Shown here piece by piece: positions 1-7,902 of a stretch of 35,689 nucleotides of DNA. Where the stretch lies: the NCBI RefSeq assembly GCF_003208435.1, contig NZ_QKMF01000027.1, positions 1 to 35,689 on the forward strand, read 5' to 3'. A model generated the notes under the pieces. It was not told the DNA's origin and did not search any database. It worked only from the letters and a program-made list of their open reading frames with translations. Every line of letters starts with the position of its first letter. Position 1 is the first letter of the stretch. A program made the position numbers and the translations under genes. This DNA is from Pelagimonas varians. GTDB taxonomy: Bacteria; Pseudomonadota; Alphaproteobacteria; Rhodobacterales; Rhodobacteraceae.

Positions 1-110
1 ATCATGTCACCGTTGTTAACCGTCGCAATCGTGATCGTCTCCGCAGATGCTATACCCGCGCTCAATCCCAATCCAACAACTGTCGTTAGTAGTGTGCATT
101 TCAGTGTCAT
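1..110 (-). CDS. Sugar/polyol ABC transporter substrate-binding protein, N-terminal part only
   Basis: Only the first 36 codons lie in the window; the gene runs off the left edge. It starts at an ATG (110-108) preceded by a GGAGGGAATT ribosome-binding site. The translation opens with a typical Sec signal peptide (MTLKC, then a hydrophobic stretch ending in ASA), and the mature part begins ETITIATVNNGDM. That mature start resembles binding proteins of the sorbitol/mannitol (SmoE-like) extracellular solute-binding family 1. The product would bind a sugar or polyol in the periplasm and deliver it to an inner-membrane ABC importer encoded to the left. The LacI-type regulator immediately upstream on the same strand, with palindromes between the two genes, fits carbohydrate control. 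The family assignment rests on about 36 residues, and the substrate is inferred. Confidence 0.72.
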   Translation of the reverse strand, partial: MTLKCTLLTTVVGLGLSAGIASAETITIATVNNGDM

Positions 111-125
111 AATTCCCTCCCAAGA

Positions 126-141
126 ATTTACGCATGTAAAT
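126..141. promoter_or_regulatory. Candidate LacI-family operator upstream of the binding-protein gene
   Basis: ATTTACGCATGTAAAT has 6-bp inverted arms (ATTTAC/GTAAAT) and lies 16 bp upstream of the transporter start codon, just beyond its ribosome-binding site. It shares the core TTTACGC-TG-AAA with the palindrome upstream of the regulator gene at 1362-1381, suggesting one regulator binds both. Binding here would block transcription of the transporter operon. Confidence 0.55.
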
Positions 142-197
142 ATTATGCTCTAACCAAGTGCCTCCAGAGCATTTCTACTGCCTATTTCCTAATGTAA

Positions 198-217
198 TGT
201 TAGCGTTAACGTCAACA
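198..217. promoter_or_regulatory. 20-bp palindrome, second operator candidate in the transporter promoter
   Basis: TGTTAGCGTTAACGTCAACA equals its own reverse complement at 16 of 20 positions. It also contains two overlapping CG-centred half palindromes (TTAGCGTTAA and GTTAACGTCAAC), the symmetry LacI-family proteins usually recognise. It lies between the regulator stop codon and the transporter start. It differs in sequence from the TTTACGC-type sites, so it may serve a second regulator. Confidence 0.5.
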
Positions 218-263
218 AAAATTGCATTCCGGCTGTGAATTTTTAGGCTGGATAGCCAGCAAT

Positions 264-1325
264 CTATGCGGATTCACGAATTTTCATCTCACCATCAAAC
301 AGCTTAAGGATCTGTTTGCCTGAGCTTTTTTCCGCGCGTATACTTTCGACCAGTCGCGCCACCGCAGTTCGCCCAATCGCATCCACATTTTGCGCAACCG
401 TGGTCAAGCTTGGCACTGTATAGGGACACAAGGGATAATCATCATGGCCAGCGATTCGCAAACCGCCCCTCTGCATCGCGCCCGCCTCCAACCCATGCGT
501 TGCGGCCGCACGAAGCGCCCCGATCGCGACACGGTCGTTTACACAAAGTATAGAGGACGCCACCAACCGGCCGCTTGAAAACTCCCGCTCAAGAACGGCC
601 TGACCATGCGCCTCAAAATACCCGGCACCAGAGACACCCTCCACACCGACAATCCGGGGCTCAAGCCCCAACTGCTCCATTTTTGCGATATACGCGCGCT
701 CTCGCTCCATGGCATTGAAGTTCACCCGCGGCATAGCCAAAAAAACAGGTGGACCGCCGACACGCGCAAGATACTCTGTGGCCAACCCGGTGCTGTGGTA
801 GTGGTTTGTACCAACAAAATCGACTTCTGGCATCGTGTCCGGTCGAGAATCCACCATAACAAATGGCAATCTGGATCGCAGCCGTTCATGCACATCCAGA
901 TCACTGTGATTGCCCAGAGGCGCAACCAGTGCCCCCTCCACATTCATCGACATCAAGGTTTCAGCCGCGCGCGCCTCGATTGCGGGATCCGAATGCGAAC
1001 ATTGCGTAATGACCGTATACCCCACATCCATTGCGGCACGCTCGATAGCCTCAAGCAAACGGCTAAAGAACAGGTCGTTTAGATACGGTATGATGACGCC
1101 AATCATTCCGGTTGATTTCCGGTTCATCCGAGTCGCGAAAAAGTTGGGCACGTACTCCACCCGCTCCAAGCCCTTTCGAATACGCTCACGCGAGGTGCGA
1201 CTTACATTATCCGGATCTTGAAAGTAGCGCGACAAGGTCGGACGTGAGACACCGATGGCGGCAGACAAATGCTCCATCGTATCGATGCGCTCTTTGTTTA
1301 CATGCGGCGTGTCAGGCGTATCCAT
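264..1325 (-). CDS. LacI-family transcriptional regulator
   Basis: This 353-residue protein has the LacI-family layout. An N-terminal helix-turn-helix covers about residues 17-62 (core AIGVSRPTLSRYF), followed by a hinge (about 60-72) and a periplasmic-binding-protein-like sensor domain from about residue 73 (TGMIGVIIPYLNDLFF) to the end. The family binds palindromic operators and releases them, or binds them, on sensing a sugar or related metabolite. The gene is on the same strand as, and directly upstream of, the carbohydrate binding-protein gene, so it most likely controls that transporter and itself. CG-centred palindromes occur upstream of both genes. The ATG at 1325 gives a 16-residue extension before the helix-turn-helix; the Met at residue 17 is another possible start. 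Confidence 0.93.
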   Translation of the reverse strand: MDTPDTPHVNKERIDTMEHLSAAIGVSRPTLSRYFQDPDNVSRTSRERIRKGLERVEYVPNFFATRMNRKSTGMIGVIIPYLNDLFFSRLLEAIERAAMDVGYTVITQCSHSDPAIEARAAETLMSMNVEGALVAPLGNHSDLDVHERLRSRLPFVMVDSRPDTMPEVDFVGTNHYHSTGLATEYLARVGGPPVFLAMPRVNFNAMERERAYIAKMEQLGLEPRIVGVEGVSGAGYFEAHGQAVLEREFSSGRLVASSILCVNDRVAIGALRAAATHGLEAGAMQRGGLRIAGHDDYPLCPYTVPSLTTVAQNVDAIGRTAVARLVESIRAEKSSGKQILKLFDGEMKIRESA

Positions 1326-1653
1326 ATTTCGTACCCCTCAGTTTCGCGCAGAAAACACAATTATTTTTACGCGTGAAAATACCCTCAATATCCTACCCCA
1401 ATTTGCAAGTAAAAAGTTCCTTCCCCCAAGGCCGAGTGTGCACCTCCGCGTCAGATATCAAGCGTTGCCAACAAGTTTAGTCCCTGCGGTCAGTCCGATG
1501 ACACTCCAGATCAAGAGTTCTCGCAACTGTTGCGGCTTAAACAAATGCAGTTTTTGGAATTTTTTTCCGCAAAATAGGCAAATTGAGGCTCACCTTCCGG
1601 CAACCCGATAATCTTTACTTGTGAAACAGTCAGCGGCCACGCACGCTCGGGGA
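1326..1653. other. Intergenic region between divergent genes
   Basis: About 330 bp separate the LacI-type gene from the GNAT gene. Apart from the operator-like palindrome at 1362-1381 and A/T-rich stretches (for example near 1555-1570) that could belong to the divergent promoters, I see no gene or repeat here. Confidence 0.5.
1362..1381. promoter_or_regulatory. Candidate autoregulatory operator of the LacI-family gene
   Basis: TATTTTTACGCGTGAAAATA is a near-perfect palindrome (18 of 20 positions symmetric) centred on CG, as is typical for LacI-family operators. It lies 37 bp upstream of the regulator's start codon and shares its core with the site at 126-141. Confidence 0.6.
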
Positions 1654-2127
1654 ATGATACAAGACTGTTTTACGATTGACGCCATCACCGGACCGGATAC
1701 CGCTGTGGATCTAGTGTTGTCCCGCCACTTTGCCGACATGCGGGCCGGATCCCCTGAAGAAAGCTGCCATGTGATGACATCACAAGGTTTGCGCAACTCC
1801 GGAGCACTGCTCTACGCGCTTCGCGATCATTCCGGAGAGGTCTGCGCTGTGGGCGCGCTGAAACCTTTTAAAGACGGCGTAGAACTGAAATCCATGCACA
1901 CTGTCCGCGAAAAACGCGGGTTGGGCTATGGCGGCGCGGTCCTGCATAGCCTGCTTGAAACAGCAAAATTCCAAGGAGCCAAAGCCGCGTGGCTGGAAAC
2001 CGGTACGCAGCCCGGTTTTGCCGCCGCGCGCGCCATGTATTTCAGTGCAGGCTTTGAAGAGTGCCAGCCATTCGGCAGCTACACCGCTGATCCACTGAGC
2101 ACATACATGGTCCTCAACCTGAGCTAG
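1654..2127 (+). CDS. GNAT-family N-acetyltransferase
   Basis: A 157-residue GNAT-fold protein. Members transfer an acetyl group from acetyl-CoA to an amine of a small molecule or protein. The acetyl-CoA binding motif is visible as REKRGLGYGGAVLHSLLETA (about residues 87-106), followed by the strand/helix pair with WLETGTQPGFAAARAMYFSAGF (W, L, E and T near 115), which is characteristic of YsnE/ElaA-like small GNATs. I prefer the ATG at 1654; an in-frame GTG at 1621 would add 11 residues that do not look like the family. The gene is monocistronic and convergent with znuB, whose stop is 9 bp away. The substrate cannot be read from the sequence. Confidence 0.88.
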   Translation: MIQDCFTIDAITGPDTAVDLVLSRHFADMRAGSPEESCHVMTSQGLRNSGALLYALRDHSGEVCAVGALKPFKDGVELKSMHTVREKRGLGYGGAVLHSLLETAKFQGAKAAWLETGTQPGFAAARAMYFSAGFEECQPFGSYTADPLSTYMVLNLS

Positions 2128-2136
2128 GTGATGCCG

Positions 2137-2928
2137 TCACGAATGCGACTTTCGGCCAAAAATCGTGCTGATCGCAAATATCACAGCTGCGGCACATACG
2201 ATGCTTGGCCCCGCTGGCGTGTCAAACTCCCACGCGCCCCAAAGACCCAGCAACGCGGCGCAAACCCCCAGTCCAACCGCGCCGATCACCATCTGTTCAG
2301 GTGTGCGCGCAAAAGGCCGGGCTGCAGCCGCTGGAATGATCAGCAAGGCACCGATCAACAAGGCTCCGACAATCTTGATTGCAACGGCAACAACCAGCGC
2401 CAAAGCCAACATCAACACCTGCTTTTCCCGCTCAGGGTCTACCGACGACGCGTAAGCCAAATCTGGCGAAAGGGTCGCCAAAAGCATGGCTTGCCAACGC
2501 CAAACCATCAAAATCCACACCAAAATGGCCCCGCCCCAAATCAATGCAAGATCGGTTTTTCCTACCGCAAGAATATCGCCAAACAGATAGGCTTGCAGGT
2601 CAAGGCGCGGCCCTTCGACCAAAGTGACCGCGACCAACCCAAAGGCCAGTGCTGCATGGCTGGCAACGCCAAGCACCATGTCGGCACCGACCCCGCGCTT
2701 GGTCAATCCGGCGACCGCAAATGCCATGCCTAGCGAAACCAGCAAAGTCCCCGCAAACACGGGGACTGACGCGGCCAGAGCCAGAGCCACACCCAAAATG
2801 GCCGCATGGGCAGTGGCATCGCCAAAATAAGCCATGCGGCGCCAAACAACAAAAACACCCAAAGGGGCTGCTGCAAAAGCAACCCCAACTGCGCCCAGAA
2901 CGGCGCGAACCAAGAAATGATCCAGCAT
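2137..2928 (-). CDS. znuB: Zinc ABC transporter permease ZnuB
   Basis: A 263-residue integral membrane protein of the ABC-3 family. It forms the inner-membrane channel of the high-affinity zinc importer ZnuABC. The protein is almost entirely hydrophobic with about 7-9 predicted membrane segments. It includes the family segments WRRMAYFGDATAHAAILG near the N terminus and IKIVGALLIGALLIIPAAAA in the C-terminal half. I chose the ATG at 2928 because it overlaps the znuC stop codon (TGATG), giving translational coupling; a start further upstream would lie inside znuC. The order zur-znuC-znuB, divergent from znuA, is common in alphaproteobacteria. Confidence 0.95.
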   Translation of the reverse strand: MLDHFLVRAVLGAVGVAFAAAPLGVFVVWRRMAYFGDATAHAAILGVALALAASVPVFAGTLLVSLGMAFAVAGLTKRGVGADMVLGVASHAALAFGLVAVTLVEGPRLDLQAYLFGDILAVGKTDLALIWGGAILVWILMVWRWQAMLLATLSPDLAYASSVDPEREKQVLMLALALVVAVAIKIVGALLIGALLIIPAAAARPFARTPEQMVIGAVGLGVCAALLGLWGAWEFDTPAGPSIVCAAAVIFAISTIFGRKSHS

Positions 2929-3674
2929 CAGGTCTGCTCTCCATGCGCATGATCGCAACTGTCGTCGTGATCGTGGGAATGCTGGTGACGATACAGCGCC
3001 AGCGCGCCTCCCGTGCCCGAACCAAACAATGCACGATATTCCTTGGCCTGCGCCACCACTTCGGGATGGCCCTCACAGCAGATATGACCGTTCACACAAA
3101 TCACCCGGTCCGACGCGCTCATCACCACATGCAAGTCATGGCTGACCATAAGCACCGCGCAACCCAATTGTTCGCGGACCGTTTCAATGCGCCGGTAGAA
3201 TGCCGCCTGCCCCGGTTGGTCGAGGCCCGTTGTCGGTTCGTCCAAAAGCAGCAATTCGGGACGGTTCAACAATGCACGCGCCAGCAAAGCCCGTTGAAAT
3301 TGCCCCCCCGACAAATCCGTCAACTGACGATCGGCCAGATCCTCGGCTCCGGCTTCAGCTAAGGCAAGGTCCCGTTCGGCCCGTGGGCTTTTGCGAGGAA
3401 GGTTCAAAAAGCGTCCCACGGTCATCGGCAACGAAGGGTCAATCTGCAGGCTTTGCGGGACATACCCCAACCGTAAGCCCGTCTTGCGTGTGACCTTGCC
3501 TTGCGCGATTGGAACCGCCCCGATCAAAGCCTTCAAAAGCGTTGATTTTCCAGACCCGTTCGGACCAACGACCGTTACAATTTCACGCGGGGCGATTTGA
3601 AAATCGACATCCCGCAAAATCTGGGTGCTGCCCCGTTTCACCAACAGTTCACGGGCTTGGATCAGGGGAATCAT
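2928..3674 (-). CDS. znuC: Zinc ABC transporter ATP-binding protein ZnuC
   Basis: A 248-residue ABC ATPase that powers zinc import. Walker A GPNGSGKST is at 37-45, the Q-loop glutamine at about 74, signature LSGGQ at 121-125, Walker B LLLLDE at 141-146 and the switch histidine at 179 (SHDLH). The start at 3674 overlaps the zur stop by ATGA, so zur, znuC and znuB are translationally coupled. An unusual feature is the His/Asp-rich C-terminal tail (about residues 229-244, with seven His and one Cys), which could bind zinc on the cytoplasmic side. This tail lies outside the ATPase core. Zur should repress the operon through the boxes at 4186-4232. Confidence 0.95.
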   Translation of the reverse strand: MIPLIQARELLVKRGSTQILRDVDFQIAPREIVTVVGPNGSGKSTLLKALIGAVPIAQGKVTRKTGLRLGYVPQSLQIDPSLPMTVGRFLNLPRKSPRAERDLALAEAGAEDLADRQLTDLSGGQFQRALLARALLNRPELLLLDEPTTGLDQPGQAAFYRRIETVREQLGCAVLMVSHDLHVVMSASDRVICVNGHICCEGHPEVVAQAKEYRALFGSGTGGALALYRHQHSHDHDDSCDHAHGEQT

Positions 3675-4153
3675 GCATTGACCTTTTCTTGGCAACGCGG
3701 ACATTTTCCTTCGGCTTCGATTGCAACGCGTTCAATTTCGAACCCCAATTCGCGGGCTGAAATACCCAGCGCTTCGGCGGCCGGTCGGCCGGGGGCCTCG
3801 ACCACCGCCGAACAGCTTGTGCAGATCAAAAAACACGGTGCGTGCTGCTGACCCGGATGGGCGCACGCGACAAATGCATTCAAACGCTCGATTCGATGGG
3901 CAAACCCGTGACTTACCAGAAAATCCAACGCCCGATAGGCCACCGGAGGCTGAGAGCCCATGCCCTCAGAGCGCAATTGATCCAGAACCTCATATGCACC
4001 CATAGCACAATGTTTTTGCAATAAAATTTCCAGAACCCGCCGACGAACAGCCGTCAGCTGGAGGCCATTTTCGCGACATGTTTGGTCAGCAACCCCCAAC
4101 GAATTTTCGATACAATGGGCGTGATCATGGGTTTGAAATCCAATTGGATCCAT
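3671..4153 (-). CDS. zur: Zinc uptake regulator Zur (Fur family)
   Basis: A 160-residue Fur-family repressor that, with zinc bound, shuts off zinc-uptake genes. The winged-helix part spans about residues 24-90 (LTAVRRRVLEILL, then PVAYRALDFLVSHG). The dimerisation domain carries two CxxC pairs for the structural zinc (C111/C114 and C151/C154) and His-rich sensor positions (HPGQQHAPC). I prefer the ATG at 4153, which has an AGGA about 9 bp upstream; the longer frame from 4201 would run through the first Zur box. The gene heads the zur-znuC-znuB operon, so Zur should autoregulate. Confidence 0.94.
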   Translation of the reverse strand: MDPIGFQTHDHAHCIENSLGVADQTCRENGLQLTAVRRRVLEILLQKHCAMGAYEVLDQLRSEGMGSQPPVAYRALDFLVSHGFAHRIERLNAFVACAHPGQQHAPCFLICTSCSAVVEAPGRPAAEALGISARELGFEIERVAIEAEGKCPRCQEKVNA

Positions 4154-4185
4154 TCGAGGCGTCCTGTTCAGTTTGGGGCTTGATA

Positions 4186-4200
4186 TGTTATATCCTAACA
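4186..4200. promoter_or_regulatory. Zur box 1 (zur-proximal)
   Basis: TGTTATATCCTAACA is an imperfect palindrome matching the TGTTATA-n-TAACA type of Zur operator known from alphaproteobacteria. It lies 33 bp upstream of the zur start codon. Its centre is 32 bp, about three helical turns, from that of box 2, so two Zur dimers could sit on the same DNA face. Confidence 0.82.
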
Positions 4201-4217
4201 CACTACAAGACGAGTAA

Positions 4218-4232
4218 CGTTATATCATAACA
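4218..4232. promoter_or_regulatory. Zur box 2 (znuA-proximal)
   Basis: CGTTATATCATAACA is a near-perfect palindrome with the same TTATA-TAACA core as box 1. It ends 15 bp before the znuA start codon, immediately ahead of the CAAGGA ribosome-binding site, where repressor would block znuA transcription. Confidence 0.85.
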
Positions 4233-4247
4233 CATCAAGGACCCATC

Positions 4248-5294
4248 ATGATTCTGCGATCTGCCTGCATTACTCTCTTACTCGGCACAACCTCTGCTTT
4301 TGCATCCGCCCCAAAAGTAGTGACGGATATTCCACCAATCCAAAGTCTTGTCGCAATGGTCATGGGGCAGATCGGTTCGCCGGACGCGCTGGTCGAGGCA
4401 GGCGCGTCTCCCCACGATATGGCCCTGCGCCCGTCGCAAGCCCAAAGCCTGAGCAAAGCAGACCTTGTGATCTGGATTGGCCCGCAAATGTCACCCGGAT
4501 TTGAGGACCAGTTAGAGGTTTTGGCACCAAACGCGACGCAGGTGGCGTTGATCGACATCGAAGGCGCGCATCTGCTGCCCTATCGCGAGAATGCTTTGTT
4601 TGAGCATGACCACCACGAGGATGACCACGAGGAACATGACGATCATGATGAGGCGCATGATGACCACGACGATCATGGCGAAGAACATGACGAACACGGC
4701 GACGAGCATGACGAAAAGGATGACGACGGGCACGATGATCATGGGCACGACAATGCGCCAGACGGTGAAACAACCGTCGATCCGCATCTCTGGCTCGACC
4801 CCGAGAATGCCATGGTTTGGCTTCCGAAAATTGCACAAGCGCTGGCCTCGGTTGACCAAGACAATTCGGATCAATATTTGCAAAATGCTGCCGAAGCGAT
4901 TGATCTAATCAAGGCAGCGCAAGTGCAGGCCCAAGCTAGGCTGGAACCCGCAAAAGATGTCCCACTTGCTGCCTATCACGATGCCTTTCAGTACTATGAA
5001 CAAGCGTTTGGATTGCATGTTATCGGCGCGATATCCGACAGTGATGCCGTGCAGCCCGGCCCCAAGCGCATTGACACCCTGCGCACTGCTTTTGAATCCG
5101 ATCAGCCCGTCTGCTTTTTGATGGAACCGGGGGCAAATGAGCGTCTTCTAACCAGCGTCAACTGGGACCCGGACACCGCCCAGATTGCCCGTATCGATCC
5201 TCTTGGCGGCGCTTTGGAAACCGGTGCTGGTCTGTATCCGGCGTTGATCCAAGACATCGCAACCCGCATAGCAACTTGCGTCACACATCAGTGA
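4248..5294 (+). CDS. znuA: Zinc ABC transporter periplasmic binding protein ZnuA
   Basis: A 348-residue cluster A-I binding protein that captures Zn2+ in the periplasm for ZnuBC. It starts with a signal peptide (about residues 1-20, ending FASA). The expected metal ligands are H56 (SPHDM), H180 (DPHLW), H244 (AYHDAF) and D317 (RIDPLGG). A long His/Asp/Glu-rich loop occupies about residues 120-169, as in most ZnuA proteins, and is thought to act as a zinc trap. C289 and C344 are placed to form the conserved C-terminal disulfide. The ATG at 4248 has CAAGGA 8 bp upstream. The gene is divergent from zur-znuCB and shares its two Zur boxes. Confidence 0.96.
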   Translation: MILRSACITLLLGTTSAFASAPKVVTDIPPIQSLVAMVMGQIGSPDALVEAGASPHDMALRPSQAQSLSKADLVIWIGPQMSPGFEDQLEVLAPNATQVALIDIEGAHLLPYRENALFEHDHHEDDHEEHDDHDEAHDDHDDHGEEHDEHGDEHDEKDDDGHDDHGHDNAPDGETTVDPHLWLDPENAMVWLPKIAQALASVDQDNSDQYLQNAAEAIDLIKAAQVQAQARLEPAKDVPLAAYHDAFQYYEQAFGLHVIGAISDSDAVQPGPKRIDTLRTAFESDQPVCFLMEPGANERLLTSVNWDPDTAQIARIDPLGGALETGAGLYPALIQDIATRIATCVTHQ

Positions 5295-5300
5295 AACAAA

Positions 5301-6080
5301 TCAGGTTGAGCGTCGCCCTTCAAATGGAGTGAGGGTGACGCCAGCCTCTTGCAAAGCTGCGCGCACGGCGCGGGCGATTTGCAACGCAGTCGCCCCGTCG
5401 CCATGCAGGCAAATCGTGTCGACAGCTGCTGGAATTGGCTCTCCCGTTTCCGGCAGGATCGCCCCGGCCTGCACCATTTTGACAATGCGCTGTGCGGCCA
5501 GATCGGCGTCATGGATGACTGCGCCCGGAAGGCTGCGATCCACCAAAGTCGCATCGGCATTGTAGGCGCGGTCCGCGAAAATCTCGCCCGCCCAAAGACA
5601 GCCTAGCTTTTCTACCGCTCGCTGCTGCGCGGTGGCCGCCAGCACCATGATGATGATATCGGGAGCCACTTCCAACGCCGCTTCGTAGCATGCTGTCGCC
5701 ATCTCTTCATCGGCAGAGCACATGTTTGCCAATGCGCCGTGAAGCTTTAGGTGCCGCACTTGGGCACCCTGCGCCTGCGCCACTGCCAAAGACGCCCCCA
5801 ATTGGTATTGCACCAGATTGCGCAGGCTTTTGGCGGGCAATTTCATATTGCGGCGACCAAACCCTTGCAGATCTGGAAAGCCGGGATGTGATCCGATGCC
5901 CACGCCGTTTTTATGCGCAAGCGCAATGGTGTCGGCCATCACATCAGGATCACCGGCATGAAACCCGCAGGCAATATTGGCAGAGGTGATGACCTCAAGC
6001 AGCGCAGCATCTTGCCCCATCACCCAAGGGCCAAAGCTCTCTCCCATATCGGCATTCAGATCGACGCTTAGCTGGGTCAT
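5301..6080 (-). CDS. pxpA: 5-oxoprolinase subunit PxpA (LamB/YcsF family)
   Basis: A 259-residue LamB/YcsF-family protein. With PxpB and PxpC it forms the bacterial ATP-dependent 5-oxoprolinase, which opens pyroglutamate to glutamate in the cytoplasm. The hallmark N terminus VDLNADMGESFGPW (residues 6-19) is followed by ANIACGFHAGDP and the segment IGSHPGFPDLQGFGRR. The start codon overlaps the pxpC stop by ATGA. It is the last gene of the pxpB-pxpC-pxpA operon. It converges on znuA with only 6 bp between stop codons and no obvious terminator hairpin there. Confidence 0.95.
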   Translation of the reverse strand: MTQLSVDLNADMGESFGPWVMGQDAALLEVITSANIACGFHAGDPDVMADTIALAHKNGVGIGSHPGFPDLQGFGRRNMKLPAKSLRNLVQYQLGASLAVAQAQGAQVRHLKLHGALANMCSADEEMATACYEAALEVAPDIIIMVLAATAQQRAVEKLGCLWAGEIFADRAYNADATLVDRSLPGAVIHDADLAAQRIVKMVQAGAILPETGEPIPAAVDTICLHGDGATALQIARAVRAALQEAGVTLTPFEGRRST

Positions 6081-7084
6081 AACGGGTCCTCTCCGGCGGT
6101 GACGCCGCTGATCAGGGTATAGGATAGCAAATCGGATATGTCGTGTGGATCACGGACCAAGGCAAATCGGCTTCGCGTCAAGTCCGCAAGATGTTTGCGG
6201 TAGGCGCGCTCTGCCATCAGGGCCTCTTCCAACGTGACAAAGCGAAAGCGCAGCGCCGTTCCGGCAGAGGTTTGAGCAACCCTTGGCAGATCGGCAGGAA
6301 TGACGGTGCCAATACGCGGATAGCCTCCGGTGGTCTGACACTCTGCCAGCAATACATAGGGCGCGCCGTCACCCGGAATTTGAATATCGCCGGGTGTAAT
6401 CACCTCTGACAAGATTGTCCCACCGGCGGTCAGACCGAAACCCTCGCCCTCAGGCTGCAAGCGAACCCCCATCCTGTTGCCGCGGCTGTCGCGTAACAGA
6501 GTTGTGCTTTCGAAGCGGTCGCGCTGCGCTTGTGTGAACAAATCCGTTTGCAGGCTGGGCAAAACCCGCAATATCCCGCCATCCCAGCGCGGTGCCACCT
6601 TGAGCCCCTGCCCTGTCACCGTACCCGTGTCAGGGCCAATCGCCAGTCGGTCACCCGCCGCAACTGCGCGGCCAAGGCCAGCTGCCAGATGAACCCCTTG
6701 CCCACCCAGCAAGGTCGGAGTCGCCAGGGTGCCGCCAAAACTCAGGTATCCGTAAACACCGCTGGTCGCCCCGCCAATATCAAGCATACCGCCAGCAAGC
6801 AGCAGGTGCGACGCATTCCACGCCAATGCCGCCCCATCCAAGCTGGCCCGCATCGGCGCGCCGGTCAGCGCAATACGGGTCGGCGCGGTCACTTCAAACC
6901 GCCCCCCCATGCCCGCCATTTCCAGTGCCGCCCCAACAGGTTGGCCAAGCAGCGCAGCCCCCTCGGCCAAGGCCATCCGGTCCACAGCGCCGCCCCGCGA
7001 CAATCCCAAAGCCAGATAACCCGCGCGCCCTGTATCTTGAACGGTCACGCCCGGCCCCACTTGATGGACAATCACAACACTCAT
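6077..7084 (-). CDS. pxpC: 5-oxoprolinase subunit PxpC (KipA family)
   Basis: A 335-residue protein of the biotin-dependent carboxyltransferase-like KipA/PxpC family. It shows the conserved start GPGVTVQDTGRAGYLALGLSRGGAVD, split here as GPGVTVQDTGRAG and GLSRGGAVD, plus LAECQTTGGYPRIGTV (about 246-261). It works with PxpB and PxpA in pyroglutamate hydrolysis. It overlaps pxpB upstream and pxpA downstream by 4 bp each (ATGA), so the three are translated as a coupled unit. Length is normal for the family. Confidence 0.95.
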   Translation of the reverse strand: MSVVIVHQVGPGVTVQDTGRAGYLALGLSRGGAVDRMALAEGAALLGQPVGAALEMAGMGGRFEVTAPTRIALTGAPMRASLDGAALAWNASHLLLAGGMLDIGGATSGVYGYLSFGGTLATPTLLGGQGVHLAAGLGRAVAAGDRLAIGPDTGTVTGQGLKVAPRWDGGILRVLPSLQTDLFTQAQRDRFESTTLLRDSRGNRMGVRLQPEGEGFGLTAGGTILSEVITPGDIQIPGDGAPYVLLAECQTTGGYPRIGTVIPADLPRVAQTSAGTALRFRFVTLEEALMAERAYRKHLADLTRSRFALVRDPHDISDLLSYTLISGVTAGEDPL

Positions 7085-7830
7085 GTCAGCGCCTCCTGCC
7101 GGATGCCGGCGGATGGGTCTGTTTTCAAATTCTCATATTCAGCGCGGCCGATCGACGGGAAGCGGACCTCATCCCCCGGCCGCAATAGAAACGGAGTTTC
7201 AGTGTCGGGCCGAAACAACCGCGCTGCCGTCTGGCCAATGTGGCGCCAGCCTGTGGGCGTGGACACCGAGAACAAAACAAGCTGACGAATGGCGACAACC
7301 AAGGCCCCAACCGGCACCTGCGGAGTCAATGACGTCTGGCGCGGGATATTCCATTCTTCTGGCAGCGTGCCCAAATACGGCTGGCCCGGAGCAAAGCCGA
7401 TAGTGGTCACTCGGGTTTGCGCCCCGCTTAGCGACGCAATGGCCTGTGCCTCGCTCAGACCTGCTTTTTCTGCAGCTTCAACCAGTTGCGGGGCCAAATC
7501 CGTACCATAGACTGTCGGAATATGAAACAACCGTCGGCCCGTCGGCATCGGGGCGGCATACCAGTCTTGGGAATGCATCAACTGACCCAATTGATGGCGT
7601 AAAACGGCATGGTCCAAATGCAACGGATCAAAGCGCACAAAGACGGACACCAAAGAGGTCGAGCATTCTTCGACCCCCTCCCATTGCACCTGCTCAACCG
7701 CTGCCCGCAATGCGATCGCCGCACGGTTCGCAGGTTCCGTCAGGCTCTCTGCAAACCGGACCAGAAGACCATCAAGCCCAACTTGCTCAATCCGTGGAAA
7801 GGCGGGGGGATGTGTGGGATGCGCGTTCAT
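7081..7830 (-). CDS. pxpB: 5-oxoprolinase subunit PxpB (KipI family)
   Basis: A 249-residue KipI/PxpB protein, slightly longer at the N terminus than usual. Family motifs include GFAPGQPYLGTLP (about 147-159) and the C-terminal TPTGWRHIGQTAARLF and RPGDEVRFPSI segments. It is the first gene of the pxpBCA operon and has a strong GGAGGAG ribosome-binding site before the ATG at 7830. The KipI homologue of Bacillus inhibits the KinA kinase, but in bacteria with the full pxpABC set the role is 5-oxoprolinase. The operon begins 72 bp after yacG on the same strand, so readthrough from the housekeeping run is possible. Confidence 0.94.
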   Translation of the reverse strand: MNAHPTHPPAFPRIEQVGLDGLLVRFAESLTEPANRAAIALRAAVEQVQWEGVEECSTSLVSVFVRFDPLHLDHAVLRHQLGQLMHSQDWYAAPMPTGRRLFHIPTVYGTDLAPQLVEAAEKAGLSEAQAIASLSGAQTRVTTIGFAPGQPYLGTLPEEWNIPRQTSLTPQVPVGALVVAIRQLVLFSVSTPTGWRHIGQTAARLFRPDTETPFLLRPGDEVRFPSIGRAEYENLKTDPSAGIRQEALT

Positions 7831-7902
7831 AAACTCCTCCGAGAGGGCAAAGGACCATGAGTTGTCAGCACTGTCCAGAGGTCTAGGAAAAACCCGCGCG
7901 CA

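Noticed and set aside
2649-3362. 237-codon plus-strand open frame
   Set aside because: Antisense to znuB/znuC; the composition is a mirror of the real genes.
4600-4755. Apparent tandem repeat of GATGACCAC/CATGACGA units
   Set aside because: This is the coding sequence of the His/Asp-rich loop of ZnuA, not an independent DNA repeat or CRISPR.
6530-7285. 251-codon plus-strand open frame
   Set aside because: Antisense to pxpC/pxpB, low-complexity Arg/Gln/Pro-rich, no start signals.
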